From: Hyalella azteca
Taxonomy: Eukaryota > Arthropoda > Malacostraca > Amphipoda > Hyalellidae
Direction of reading: 5' to 3'
Assembly (NCBI RefSeq): GCF_000764305.2
Contig: NW_025947197.1
Span: 1-64,000 of the forward strand
DNA: 64,000 nucleotides
The position numbers and the translations under genes are program-made. Shown piece by piece: positions 46,999 through 59,342 of this stretch. The notes under the pieces were generated by a model that saw only the letters and a program-made list of their open reading frames with translations, did no database searches and had not been told where the DNA came from. The first letter of the stretch is position 1. The number at the start of each line of letters is the position of its first letter.

Positions 46999-48865
46999 GC
47001 TTCTGGGGTCACCGCGCTGCAAATCTGAAAGCTCATATTGTGCAGGCTGTAACCTATCTCAAAACACGAAGAGAAGATGTATACTGTAAATTAATTTGTG
47101 CTCGGTGGAATCATTTTCCTAAGCTGAGATGTACATGAAAAAACTAAAATGAATTATAAAGAAATTATGACTCAAAACTGTACTGAATTAAAACATGCAA
47201 GTCTTCGTATCTGAATTCCGGTTAATCAACTGTGAACACTAATCCGTCCATAGTTGGAGCGCAGAAATATCAATATCATCACCTATTTCTTGTACAATAA
47301 TACCCTCTTGAGTAGGGCCACAAATAAAGACCAGGAAGACGCAGGAGCTGCGGGCCGAGTAGTTTTAGGGCAGAGAATTCGTGACCGCACGAGAACTACT
47401 GAACACAAGGTGAACGAAAACCCGTTGACTTCAGTATTCTTTGAAATTGTTGCTCCGCTATGAAGAAAATTGCATGTTTAAATTGCGTGGCTGCATGCAT
47501 ACGTTCAAAAATCCATTGTGTTGAAATGAAATGTTTGGAGCGTGTCCCACACTAACTAGGATACTATTTCGCAATAACGCGTTTGAAGACTGCATTTGAA
47601 AGGAAACAATCTATATTAATGCATGGTAAAATAATCGCGGCGTATGTTTGATGGAAGTCACTTAAAAAATCATTAGCAGAATGAAGCTGAAGGGCAGAAA
47701 TCATTTGCATCCGAGGTTGTAGCATGACACTAAAACCCGATTGCGGTTAAGATGGAAGCATGGAGAACTTGCCACAAGAATTTCAGCGCAACCTCAACAG
47801 TTCTTCAGTTGGCAAACTGGTCATGAAAACTCAACTTCGAGATGAGTGATCTGTACATTTCACCTACACTAAATTTTTACAAGTAGTCACTCATACAAGA
47901 TTGAATGCCATTTACAATTTGAGTGGATTTAGCAAACTTGAACCTCCCCCCGAGTTAACAGGGGCATTTCTTATAACGAATTGATTATCCATTTGAGCAG
48001 CATAAGTGATTGTCAAACTTCATGAGCGGTGAAAACCTTTAATTCTGATACACTACATGAATTTCATTGTAAAAAATCAACAATTGACTCTTATCGCAAT
48101 TTTCCGATTAATCTTTCCACACAAAAACTATTCGATATTTGAAATAGTTAATGAGAGAATCAGTTTTTTTTGATGACGTCTAGAAACTTTATGAAAGTGA
48201 TTCAGAGATTTTTTCAGTCGGAGACAATGGCATCATGGCTTTATTGGACCCAGTGAGTTCAAAGCTGATTATTTGCTTTCGTCATGTCTTACTTATATAG
48301 TACTGGACTGCACTTTCAATAATAAGCAGTTCTCTAGCAAAGTATCGAGTCTATGAAGGAGTTTATAACAAAGCGACTAACCTCCTCAGTTAACTCAACA
48401 AATTTGTATAAATGAAGTAAAGTAAAGCAATATTCATCTAGCTCTCACCTGTCTTCTGACTGTTGCGATGTATATTATTTAAATAAAAATAATTTTCAAC
48501 ATTGTCAATTCAAACGAACGCATTCGAACAGCTCATAAGTCCCTCAATTCAGAACTAATTTGCATGGAATTTGGAACCTAACTAATAATTAATAATAAGC
48601 CGCGCGAGATCTCATTGCAGATTTGATTTATGTAATAAGGAAAATTAGGTTAGGTTAAAATAAGTTAGGATAGGATTGGTATTCTGGTAGCACTGAAGTT
48701 TTTCTTGTTTTAATTGAAAACAACTAAACGTAAAAGATGCAATAATTTCTTTCGCTGTGTTCGTCTAATAATCTCGTCAGAATTGAGGGATTTGTCACTG
48801 AGCGGTTCGAGTGAGCAAATGTTTCATTTGCACGTTTTATTTTAAAAAGAAGAGGCTTGGAAATC
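46999..48865 (+). repeat. Partial unit B', duplicate of 45132-46997
   Basis: The first roughly 440 bases appear identical to 45132-45570. About 47445-47650 then matches unit A (38260-38450) better than unit B, and the rest is again B-like. It may be an alternative haplotype placed in tandem, or a gene-conversion mosaic. Confidence 0.8.
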
Positions 48866-48975
48866 TTTAAAAATTCTTATTGCGGCGTATGGCTAATAGT
48901 TAATATTTTCCGAATTTCATGCAAATTAGTTCAGAACTGAGGGCCTTATGAGTCTTTCGGTAGCGCTTTGCGTTC
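48510..48975. repeat. Inverted-repeat element (MITE-like)
   Basis: gaactaatttgcatggaatttgg near 48550 is the imperfect reverse complement of the stretch near 48910-48940, and the neighbouring cataagtccc and taataagccgcg blocks pair in the same way. A truncated copy is at about 46640-46997. Confidence 0.55.
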
Positions 48976-48979
48976 GAAC

Positions 48980-49072
48980 TCATGCACTGATGTCGACTTG
49001 CTGGCAATCGCGGAGAAGTTCCGTTCCAGTACTGTCACAGCGTGAGCTGCCTTGCAAGCCAAAGTCAGCTTT
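48980..49072 (+). pseudogene. BTB-protein fragment, exon 1
   Basis: The frame reads TDVDLLAIAEKFRSSTVTA, a TGA at about 49043, then AALQAKVSF up to a gtaagt donor. This follows the ADLLxAAEKY ... CExAL pattern at the end of BTB domains of SPOP-type proteins. The 5' side runs into an inverted-repeat element. The in-frame stop marks a pseudogene. Confidence 0.45.
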
Positions 49073-49266
49073 GTAAGTACGCCGTACAAACAATTTAATG
49101 GTATTCACATTGCTTTTATGCCACGGATTATTTCTTTCCTTTTGCATAGTTGAAATGCCAACGGTACTACGAAACTAGCGAAAATTAACAAGGTCATGTG
49201 AAATCACCTTTGTAGAGTTTCATCGCCGATTAATCCGAGCATGCATGTTGATAAATTTTCTTTCAG

Positions 49267-49491
49267 TTTTATTTCTCTCCAGGCATACTTTTGTGGGCTC
49301 TCCGCAATCTAGATATACACACATCGGTACTTATGGTCAATATATTGGCATTGTTTCATGACAAACTGCAACACTGCGCGTCAATGAAGGGCATCTTGAC
49401 CAACTTGAGGCCGTGCCACGCAGGCAGGACGTGTCTGGAGCTCCACGGCGCCCATCGTAATCGCGCTCTGGAGGAGCTGCAGGGATCCTGA
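49267..49491 (+). pseudogene. BTB-protein fragment, BACK-like exon 2
   Basis: The acceptor tttcag keeps phase 0 with the preceding fragment. The product has ILLWALRNLDIHTSVL, then a LALFHDKLQHCASMKGIL segment, aligning with the ILxLADLHxxxxLKxxALxFI ... GW pattern after BTB domains. It ends at a TGA near 49489. GC-rich codons stand out from the flanks. The family is inferred from pattern only. Confidence 0.45.
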
Positions 49492-49544
49492 TTACCGTGT
49501 TTGCGGGCCCCTCGGAGCATGACGCTAACTTACGTACATGAACA

Positions 49545-49775
49545 TATCTTACACATAATCATATCACACACATAATCATGTCGCACACATAACCATGTCG
49601 CACACATAATCATGTCGCACACATAATCATGTCACACAAATAAATATGTCATTCTCATGAACAAGTCACACATGCGCATAAATGTCTTGTTTAAGCATGT
49701 CTCACACGCGCGGGTCTCACATGCGCGCGTCTCACACGAGCATGTCTCACACGAGCATGTCTCATATGAGCAACT
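49545..49775. repeat. Minisatellite (cacacataatcatgtcg, then cacacgagcatgtct)
   Basis: Two related unit types of about 15-17 bases repeat across this stretch, directly at the left edge of unit C. It marks the breakpoint of the unit-C copy. Confidence 0.8.
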
Positions 49776-50030
49776 TACGCTGTAAGTAGTGACTATTTTA
49801 TGCAAATAGTTTTGATACATCGCAGTTTACACTATGCTCTCGTATTGCTGACCTAAAATCCTGCAATTTATTCTGGTGAAAATATTACAATGTTTTGGTC
49901 ACCCGATCGTGTAACTCGCTTACTATATTAAAACGTCTAGAACACCACAATAATAACAAAGTTATACGGTTTACTTTGATTGTCACGGAAAGCGAATACT
50001 ATATTTGTGTATTTCATTATTATACCTCAG

Positions 50031-50188
50031 GTCTCCTGGAGGATGACTGCCAGACGAATCTGCCGTACCTGCAAGACACGTCCGCAATGCCTGTCGCGGT
50101 CGTGGTAGAATACGTCATCCAGGAGGAGGCCACGGGCCAGTGTCCAAGGGGTTACTGCTCCAGAGTCCCATCTGTGGATCAGAACTAA
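50031..50188 (+). pseudogene. Hydrolase last exon, copy C
   Basis: 158 bp with the frame intact, including LPYLQDTSAMPVAVVVEYVI and the same terminus as copy A. No partner exons lie upstream in this unit. Confidence 0.8.
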
Positions 50189-50194
50189 GGACAT

Positions 50195-50599
50195 TGTAAT
50201 GTTTCTATTAGTTCAGGTTCAAACGGACGAGTTTATTCATTCCTTGACGGTAACTTCCAATGGGTGAATGTCATTAGACTGGGTCCAAGTTCCAAGTTTA
50301 TTAAAGTAGAACAGTAGACAGCAGAACAGAGGAGGGAAGTTCTCCTACAAATGAACACGAAAATTCATTAAATTAATTAATCACTAATAACTAGATGAGT
50401 ACAACAATATTCTGAACATATTCTCGCAGTTATTTTATTACACATTAGATAACCTAGCGCTTACCAAGAGCAAGAAGACAAGCGGCTGGCTTTAGTAAGA
50501 ATCAACGAATGGCCAAGCCGTAAGACAAGTCCTTCTAATACTTTGGTCGATGTTGCCAGAACATCTGCTTCAAAATTTCTAGAACCAAAAATCATTACA
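50195..50599 (-). mobile_element. Solo LTR in unit C, 5-bp TSD
   Basis: It starts TGTAATG and ends CATTACA, flanked by gacat on both sides (50190-50194 and 50600-50604). Units A and B have the uninterrupted ggacatc site. Read on the minus strand it has a tttaataaact polyadenylation-like motif. The 5-bp duplication fits Copia or BEL/Pao elements. No internal region was seen. Confidence 0.75.
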
Positions 50600-51026
50600 G
50601 ACATCATCATGAAAATAAAGCAATGATACTGAGGAAAATGTGGCACCAGTAATAAATACGCAGCAAAGTCAGACAATATAACGAAAGCAATGAATAAAAT
50701 TTAACAATATTAGGCACTAGTCAATAGTAGTCATACATGGAAATCCAAACTATAAAAGGCCGAATTTTCCATGATGCATTCCTTCGCCTACCTTTACTTT
50801 AAGTATTTTCGTCATAACTAACTACACTTGTATAGGATTAACAGTCTGAAATTCTGAATAATAAAACAATTAATTATTCATGAACTACGGCCATTACAAT
50901 AAAATATGTAATCCTAGTATTAAAACCGTAAACATGAAGGAAATGTTGCACGCCAATGTTCCTGAAGCGTGCAACTTTATTTTGAGATGTGCACGGCTGT
51001 TGTTTTCTCTCCGCTGACCAATATAG

Positions 51027-51663
51027 AGGGCGCAGCCGTGATCCACAAATTTTACTCATAAATTAGCCACGGAGCTAACAATCAGCCTCAGCATACAATA
51101 ACTTTACTCAACCTCAGTTATAGCAGCCGCAGTCTACGCTGGAATACCGTAATCCGCCCCAGTGATACACTGCTTAAAGATAATAGCGCCGTTGGTCTTC
51201 AGCCAAAACTTCATCATGCTTGCTCATAAGCAGGCAGTTCTGCAACCGTCCTCACCTACTGTGGCCTAACATCTTCTGGCCTAACCTATTCACGCTGCCC
51301 CGACTCACAACCTTCTTGCAGCCAATGGCTGGCTCTACATTCTCACTTGCCCCTCCTGTCAACGTCCACTAGCCAATGAGGTTAGGTTAGGTGAACTCAG
51401 GTTCGTTTTGCGTGGTGAAAGTTGCAACGTGTGTAGGCTAGGCCAGAAGAGGTTGGGCGGGAATTATAGGTTTGGCCAGATGCAGTATGACCACGCTTAA
51501 CTTGGGCATGCTAACGCTGTGGCGTTATGGCTGTGTTATACGGTGTTATGGCTTTAAGAACTCGACTTCATAGGCTGCTATTTCCTATAGCGTTCTTATC
51601 CACGGATAGGAATTTGATTAAAATGTGAAGTTGGGCGGAGCTGGCCTTCGGTATGCGTCCCAT
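51027..51663. mobile_element. Unclassified insertion in unit C, 7-bp TSD
   Basis: Flanked by caatata on both sides (51020-51026 and 51664-51670) at a site uninterrupted in units A and B. The ends are gagggcgcagccg and gtatgcgtcccat; no clear inverted repeats or poly-A tail. No coding sequence was recognised. Confidence 0.6.
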
Positions 51664-51907
51664 CAATATACCGTGCACACCTCAATCATACTTGTTATGG
51701 TAAAAAAACCACACGTGCAGGGCAATTTCCTTGAATTAACGCAATATTTGTCAGATTTAAGTTATAATTACATCGTTTCAATAAATCTTCTGTTGTCATT
51801 TTGTGACTGAGGACCTTGGTGAGAACAAGCGCCCCACTCACAACCAAATAAAAAAATTTTCAGCAAGAGAAACACTCAGGAGCTGCAGTAAAGAACATGG
51901 CACTAAA

Positions 51908-52413
51908 ATTCGAAACATTTTTAACTAGTATTGCGCATATAAAGGTTTGGGAACTAGAGGCTGGAGAATGTTACATTAGACATTAAAGAATTCATACGTA
52001 GTTTCATTTGGCAAGGGCTACCTACGATTTTTCTTTCTTTGGGGAATTTTGGCAATCGTTGGCATCCAAACAAGAAAGTGCACGAGCTGTCTTCGTGTAT
52101 GCAGATCGCAAGAAAAAAATCTACCGCTAATTGTGCCTGCGCCAACTGGTCCGAAAATCTATTTGAAACATTTTTAACAAGTATTGCGCATATAAAGGTT
52201 TGGGAACTAGAGGCTGGAGAATGTTACATTAGACATTAAAGAATTCATACGTAGTTTCATTTGGCAAGGGCTACCTACGATTTTTCTTTCTTTGGGGAAT
52301 TTTGGCAATCGTTGGCATCCAAACAAGAAAGTGCACGAGCTGTCTTCGTGTATGCAGATCGCAAGAAAAAAATCTACCGCTAATTGTGCCTGCGCCAACT
52401 GGTCCGAAAATCT
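51908..52413. repeat. 253-bp tandem duplication
   Basis: The block ending ggtccgaaaatct at 52160 is repeated almost without change to 52413, with a period of 253 bases. Unit A has a single copy. It is either a very recent duplication or an assembly error. Confidence 0.9.
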
Positions 52414-52884
52414 CTCGTCGATAGATCGGATATCCTTATTGAGGGATTAAAAATGAGTTATGAAACACTACGGTCGAAGAATGACTGTTCCACTGGTGAC
52501 GGTGATGTAGCGTATATACAAATTTGCTAATAGTACCTAATAGCTTCAACTCTCATTTCCACACGCAGATCCAGGAAAAGACCAAGGCCTGGTAAAAGAT
52601 ATAACCCAGGCTATTTAGCATTGTATACATGAATTAGTGCTCAGACTGTTAATAGTGGTCGAAACAAACCGAGATATAAATAGAAGAAATATATGTGGGA
52701 TATATATAGAAAATATGAATAGTTAAAGCTAAAAGATTCAGCTTGGAGGTTATTTCGCAAGTAGCCCAACAATTATGGGCCAATTAGAAATGAATTCAAA
52801 CCAAAAATGCCTCATAACTACGAAAAATCAAAATATGCAAGTCGTCGTAGGAAATTTCTGCAAACCAGGTCGAGTGTCAACGAG

Positions 52885-52993
52885 GAAAAGAAAGCCAGCG
52901 TTGCGGTCTGGTACTGACGAGCTACCACCCTCAGCAGCGGTGGACGCGTACAGCGTAATATTCAGGTCATATTTCCACCCACTGCTGTTCTAA
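52885..52993 (+). pseudogene. Candidate terminal exon, copy C
   Basis: Frame RKRKPALRSGTDELPPSAAV, then DAYSVIFRSYFHPLLF and TAA. It is open over the same span as the A and B copies. Confidence 0.4.
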
Positions 52994-55480
52994 TAAGCAC
53001 GTGCTTAAATTTTTGAAGGGTGAGAGAATAATATGACGTAATTGCATCATTAATATACTACTTGAAGTAACTATGAAAGTCCTGTCCCTCGGGCGTGCGC
53101 TCATATCGAGCCTCCACCTCAAACCCCGCCGAATACATGGCCACGCTTTTGGCCGTAGAATTAATGGCGGGAAATAATAAAGTGCGACTATTTGTTGGTA
53201 TATAATAATGCCACGTGATACCTACTGTGGTAGTTGAGGGAGATACACGTGAAATACAGACCAACACTTAAGGGGCTACTACAATTTGTTAGTGAGTGTT
53301 TACTGTCGAACACAAGATAATTTCATCAGTACAGAAAAATGAATCGGTCACACTGTCCAAATAGCTTATCACACACTTATCAGCGCGTATAGCCCGATTA
53401 TTATTACATTATCAAACGATACACCTTTAGGCCAAGCCTAATTGGGTAAGGATGGCCCATACAAAGGGCAAAAAGTGTCTCGTTATGTGGACAAAGACTC
53501 ACTAAATCTCACCAGCTACTGTTTAGTATTGAAAATATAGTTCAAAACATTTTTATTATAATAGTTTAAACATATTTACAATAATATTCAAGGAAGAATC
53601 ATTACTACAGTAGACCATTATCCTACGTTAAAACACCGCCACTGTTTCAACGATTTCGTATGTCCACTGAACGTTCAATGGACGACTTTATCTCTCTCAT
53701 GGAGAGGCAAAAATGTAATAGGGGCCGCAGGCCTCGCCTCGGTGGTCCGCAAGCACTGCTCAATTTGTTCGCTGCCGTAGTATAACTACTGAACAAGAGA
53801 AAATATCTTGACACTAACTACGCTATTTCTCGAAGTGCTGTCGCAGTAGAAGAAAAAATGCTGAGACAAATGTTTATATCTTTCAGAGTTAAATCTCGAT
53901 TGTTGATTACTGAAAATCATTGAAGTAAGTTACACAGGCAGCTTGAATAGTGAAGCTACAATTATTAGATTTCTAAATCTACTTTCTAAAAAGGCTCTAT
54001 TGAAAAGTTTTTACAGCTTGAAATGGTCTTTAAAAAATGTCCACTTCATCAAGTAACCACACGAATACGTGGAAGAATAGAGGATCTTTTAAAATAGTGA
54101 ATCGCATAACATTGATTTTTGCCCATCAGTTGATGTGCTTCCACCCAACACGGAAAACTGCCGTCTTAATGACCTATTTCACATATATGTAATAATGCAT
54201 AATGTAAATTCCCATATCTTATGAATAAATTTCACGGTTTTTATACACTTTTGAGCGACGGTTTACTCATGATCAGAACCTCTTGACATTCAAATTGTTC
54301 ACATTGCAGCAAAGTTTCTGTGCCATTGCAATGAAACTCCATAAAAGAAGGTAATTCGTTGTTTTTTGTGACTATAAAATATTATAGCTTTTCATTTGTT
54401 CGCTGCACTGGAATGAAACATGGTAATCTGGCGGTAGACACGGATCTAGGTAAAATTTCTCAGCCAAAGTTGCGACTTAAAAGATAATACTTGAATTTAA
54501 GTCACACGCAAGAAAACGGATTTTTTCAAGAATAGAGCAACGCACAACACAGCTGCCCCAACATCTACTCAAGTGCAAAGAGACAATATATCTTTCTCAT
54601 CCAGGGTCTATACTTTCGAAAAAGTTATAGTGTCGCCAGCAGAACCTGCCAATCGGATGAGGATTGCTGTAAAGCAGGTATTTCATTTCAGAAAAGAAAT
54701 CTTGTAGAATTCCAACGTAAAAATCTGAATAATGGTTGTTGTGGGAAATTTTTTTTTCTTGTACGACTCAATATTTGAAACAAACTGCGATTACTAAATC
54801 GAGGGCATTGGCGAAGGTTCAATCAACTATATGTAAATACATTCTCTACTGCATTGAGCTTCAATCTTAGCAGTTGTTTCTCCAATGCACAGAATGCCGA
54901 GCAGATGGCAGTGTGAGTACATATATAAGCAGTTTGCTCAGATTATACGAAATCGATGGAGTTTATTAGATATTCGATGGAACAGATATTCTTTATAAAG
55001 GTAATTTTCGGTGGTGATTATAGCATATTACATCCCCAATGTGATACTGGATAGAAACATGATAATTTGGTCAGAGAATGGAAATTTGTAGAATTTTGCA
55101 GTAGATATTACAATATTTTGTATAATAAGTGAAAACACTGTCAAAAGACTAAAAGAGACTGGTACAAGTTGATGCTTGGAAGGTGTGGAATGAGGACATT
55201 TAAAAGAATTCGTTGACAATCTGGAAGTTGCAGTAAATGTGGCGCTAAACAGCAATAATATATTCGAAAATTATCGGAGTTCATTGAAAAATGAAGATAT
55301 TAAAATAACAGGTTTGATCTCTGTCAGTTACCCCTACCACTCGTCTGACTCATGCTCTCTTTCACCTGTAATCTAGCAATCTCCCGCATTTAAGATAAGA
55401 GGACTGTGTGTGTACGTACATGTGTGTGTATAGAAATACAACGGTGTGTTCGTGCATGAGCAGCGGTGTCGCACATAGTA
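52994..55480. repeat. Unit C, right part
   Basis: Non-coding sequence shared with units A and B. It has a short unit-specific insert near 54606-54640 (gggtctatactttcg ...) within the otherwise shared ctttctcatccag block. Confidence 0.6.
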
Positions 55481-58450
55481 CACTCTGTCGTGGCGCACAC
55501 GCCGCCGCAGTCTACACAACAATAATTAGGAGATACTGTTGAATTCAAGTCTGTTATTGTGAACAAGGATTGCACCCCTTTAGAGAGGGCGGATTTCCGC
55601 GAGAAATGGCAGGAGCGAAACAGACGCAGAAGCACAGAAAATCATGTCAACAACATTCAAGATCTCACGAGGACTCCGACTGCTCGCCGACAGTCAAGGG
55701 AGATGAAAGACAATTAAATGGTGGAAATCATGTACTGTATATAAATCCAGTTCTGTAAATAAGGTAAAAAGTTTACTCATACATCAAGATGGAAGTGCAC
55801 AAAAAGTATTGAAATGTTTCTACACGAACTCTCCATTTTGAGCAAAAGAAATGAACTGTTAACTGTGATCGGAAACGAGTGTATAGACATTATTTGTATT
55901 ACAGAGACACTCCCCAAAAAACACGGTGGGGGGGGATTTTACCAGTCGAATTTCAGTTGCCAGGTTTTGATTGCTTTCATAATTTAAACGAAGAGCAGTG
56001 TAGTAGAGGTGTGGCTCTGTGGGTTAGAACCTTTTATGGGGCCCAACAAGTTATCAGCAGAGCACCAATCAGCTAGAGAATCAGTGTGGTGTGAGCTTTC
56101 TCTAAAAAGCAGGGATAGCCTCCTAATAGGTGTCCTGTATAGATCAACCAACAGTTCCTCTGATAACGATAAAATACTGAACAGTCTTCTACCAAGCATG
56201 ACTTTCAGCAGGTCGCATACGTTAATCGTTGGTGACTTTAATCATCCAGAAATAGACTGGGTACATGAATCCTTTCCAAGGGATGAGAATCACCCTTCAT
56301 CCTTGTTCATGAAGTCTGTGAGAGACTAATTTTTATACCAGCACATCACGTACAAAGCACACCCGTTTTAGAGGTAATCAGACTCCAAATACTCTAGACC
56401 TAGTGTTTACTAGTGAAGAATCAATGGTAGAAGAGCTTCGCCACGAGGCTCCGTTGGGCAAAAGTCACAACCAGTCATTGTTTTTCAGTATTAAGTGCTA
56501 TACAGAAAAGACGCCTCGGAAGCGTGAACGTTTCAACTTTACGAAAGGCGACTATGCTAGCTAAACTTCGTGAATCAGTGAGTGCAGCGAACATTTCGGA
56601 CTATATTATGAACATGAATGTGGTGGAGTCATGGTCATTCATCAAGAACATAGTTATGTCTGCAGTTGATACGTGTGTGCCTAAGATAAAGCTCAATGGA
56701 GTCAGAAAAACACAGTGGATGAACAATACGGTTAAAGCAAAGCTAAAGGCAAATAAGGAAGCCTACAAGCGTTATGTACGAACTCGTAGCGATGCTGAGT
56801 ATCCTGTGTGCAAAAGCTCGAAATCAAGCTAAAAAAGCTTGTCGCACCGCAGTCAAAAATTTCGAAAAAGACGTTGCCAAAAACTCGAAAAAAAACGAAA
56901 GCCTTCTTCTTGTATGCTAGTTCGAAGTGTAAGTCAAGGGACTGTATTGCTGATTTGAATGTAAATCAACGGAAGATATCTTCTGAGGAGGGCAAGGCCA
57001 ATGTTATAAATCAGTTCTTTAGCAGCGTCTTCACAGATGAGGACTTGGAACAGTATTCCAGCTATTGAGGAGCGACCAGTGGATTCGAAGTTAACTAGTT
57101 TTGAGATACATGAAGAGGAGGTTCTCAAGCGCCTTGTCTCCCTGAATCCCAACAAGTCATCTGGATCAAACGGTTTCCACAATAGATTACTCAACGAATT
57201 AGCAACCGTCCTGGCCGGCCCTTTAACAGTATTCTTTCAAAAAACCTTAATCGAAGGGACTTTGCCGGCCGACTGGAAAGAAGCCCAAGTGACACCCCTG
57301 TTCAAAAAAGGTGACAGAAGGAACCTCGGTAACTACCGTCTTGTAAGTCTCACAAGTGTTGTGTGCAAGGTGATGGAATCGGTTATGAGGGATAGGATTA
57401 TCTATCACATTACTGTTAACCATCTTCTATCACACTGTCAGCATGGTTTTATTGCTGGCAGATCATGCACCACTAATCTCCTGTCTACCTTGAATTGGAC
57501 TCGCCTGCTAGACGAAAGGGTGCCAGTGGATGCACTGTACTTCGATTTTGCCAAGGCATTTGATAGTGTTCAGCATGAGTGACTGTTACCTAAAGTGAAT
57601 TCTTTGGGGATAGAGGGAAATGTACTCCAATGGATCAGGAATTTCTTAGTAGGCAGAAGACAACGTGGCAGCATTAATGGAACCGTATCAGACTGGGTAA
57701 CTGTGCGCAGTGGCGTACCGCAAGGAAGCGTTCTTGGGCCTGTCTTGTTTGTCGCTTTTATAAACGATCTACCAGAAGTAGTGTCAAGCCTGTGCTCCAT
57801 GTATGCCGATGACACAAAAGTTTATTATACAGTTAAGGATGCGTCTAATAAAATGCAACTGCAAAATGATCTTGATAGTTTAGTTGACTGGGCTGATGCG
57901 TGGCAGCTGCGTTTCAATGCAGACAAGTGAAAAGTACTTCACCTCGGCAAGAACAATGAACAGCAAGATTACAGTATGAGAAGACACGGTTGCAATGAGA
58001 GGGTTATGATTGAGAAGTCTTGCGCGGAAAAAGATCTTGGAGATTGTGTCGACAAGGAGCAAAAAGTGTCTAGGCATTTTGAAACGCAAGTTAATAAATC
58101 CAATAAACTGCTTGGGCTGGTCAGACGCTCCTACGAGTACCTAGATATAGAAATGATGAAGCTGTTGTTCACCTCTGTCGTGCGCCCGAACCTAGAGTTT
58201 GGAAACGTTGTGTGGTCACCGAGACTTGAAAAGGACAAAATTTTAGTTGAGAGTGTTCAAAGACGTGCAACAAGGATATTTCCAGGAATAAAGGGCAAGT
58301 CTTATGAAGAAAGATTGAAGATTATGAAGCTTCCAAGCCTCAGTTATCGTCATCTGCGTGGTGACCTCATTGAAGTATACAAGCATACTCATGGTTTGTA
58401 CAGGGCCCCGAAGGATCACTAGAATTTGAAACAAAAACCAACACCAGGGG
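55481..58450 (+). mobile_element. CR1-like LINE, 3'-truncated
   Basis: Plus-strand pieces, in order: a short Lys/Gln-rich tail of a preceding frame (55570-55758); an endonuclease/exonuclease/phosphatase domain (about 55815-56335) with CIDIICITET, VLYRSTNSSSDNDK and LIVGDFNHPEIDW; a basic linker (56524-57060); and a reverse transcriptase (57070-58000) with LFKKGDRRNLGNYRLVSL, YFDFAKAFDSVQHE, GVPQGSVLGPVLF and YADDTKVY at about 57802. The thumb region runs to a stop near 58420. TGA at 57580 and 57928, plus frameshifts, inactivate it. The CR1 assignment rests on the motif series and the KVLHLGKNN block. The tail seen at 62.57 kb is missing, so the copy is cut at about 58450. Confidence 0.85.
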
Positions 58451-58523
58451 CCACAGCTATAAACTAAATAATATAAAGGAAAACAATAAAGGAACATAAT
58501 AAATAACAATCAAACTGCCCCAC

Positions 58524-58650
58524 CTGTAAGCTGGTGGGGCACGAGTCTGCTGCCTCCTCCATGAGTGCTGCCCCAATCGTGCCGGCGAGGGGCGGCGAGC
58601 CCAAGTCCCCCCCTCCGCACACACTTGAGGGGCACTCTTTAAGAACGATG
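58524..58650 (-). CDS. IgSF receptor, probable cytoplasmic-tail exon
   Basis: A GC-rich block between an acceptor (cttccccag, minus strand) and the donor cttacag|gtg. The transmembrane exon ends in phase 1, which predicts the frame containing SFLKSAPQVCAEGGTWARRP. A second frame, with ECPSSVCGGGDLGSPPLAG, is also open. Which is used cannot be settled here. It sits 75 bases from the LINE. Confidence 0.4.
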
Positions 58651-59342
58651 CTGGGGAAGGAACGACAACATTGAAGTAACCTAAACAAGAGCCGCGATCA
58701 ACAGTGTAGCGCGCTGAAGAATATTTCAGAGTAAAATTTAAATCAACAGCGAATATATGCCCGGTAAACACAATGATTTAACAGAAAATATCGGTAAGAA
58801 TGTTTTAAATTTCATGAGGAATGAAAACAGAAATGTTCATAAGATCGTCAAGTTTCACGACATATTCAAGCGCATTGCTTAGTGAAGATTAATTTCCCGA
58901 CGGAGATCAAGGCGTTTGCTTATGAATATTAGTATTTTACTATGGAAATTGAGGCATATGCTCACAGATGTTGAATCATGACGGAAATATAGGCGTTTGA
59001 TTATAATAATGCTAAGACCACGGCGGAAATACAGGCGTTTTCTTAAAAATTTTATTGTAGAATGACACTTATCAAGACGCATTAATCATTAAATTTACTC
59101 TTCAATGTCGTTATTTTGCAGAAACTGTCCGATAAAGGTGACCTCATTTAACATAAAAAATGCTTCATAATGAATCTCACAATTCATGAAGAATTCATTT
59201 CGATTTTTTAATAAATTCTTATGCAATTCATGAATTAAAAATATATTTATTAACTCAATTGATTCGAAGTAATTTACTATGAAATAAATCGCTGGTATTT
59301 GTTACGCAGGTGTAAGAAAGCAGGGAGGCTTGAGTGACGCAC

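Larger units (their letters stand above)
49785..55480 (+). repeat. Tandem unit C
   Basis: Colinear with unit A from about 31265 to 37550. It carries the last hydrolase exon, a copy of the candidate terminal exon (52885-52993), two inserted elements (50195 and 51027) and a 253-bp tandem duplication. It stops abruptly inside the GT-rich patch, where a CR1-LINE-bearing segment begins. Confidence 0.85.

Noticed and set aside
49632..49820. Cys/Thr/Glu repeat peptide on the minus strand
   Set aside because: It is the translation of the 15-17-bp minisatellite, not a gene.
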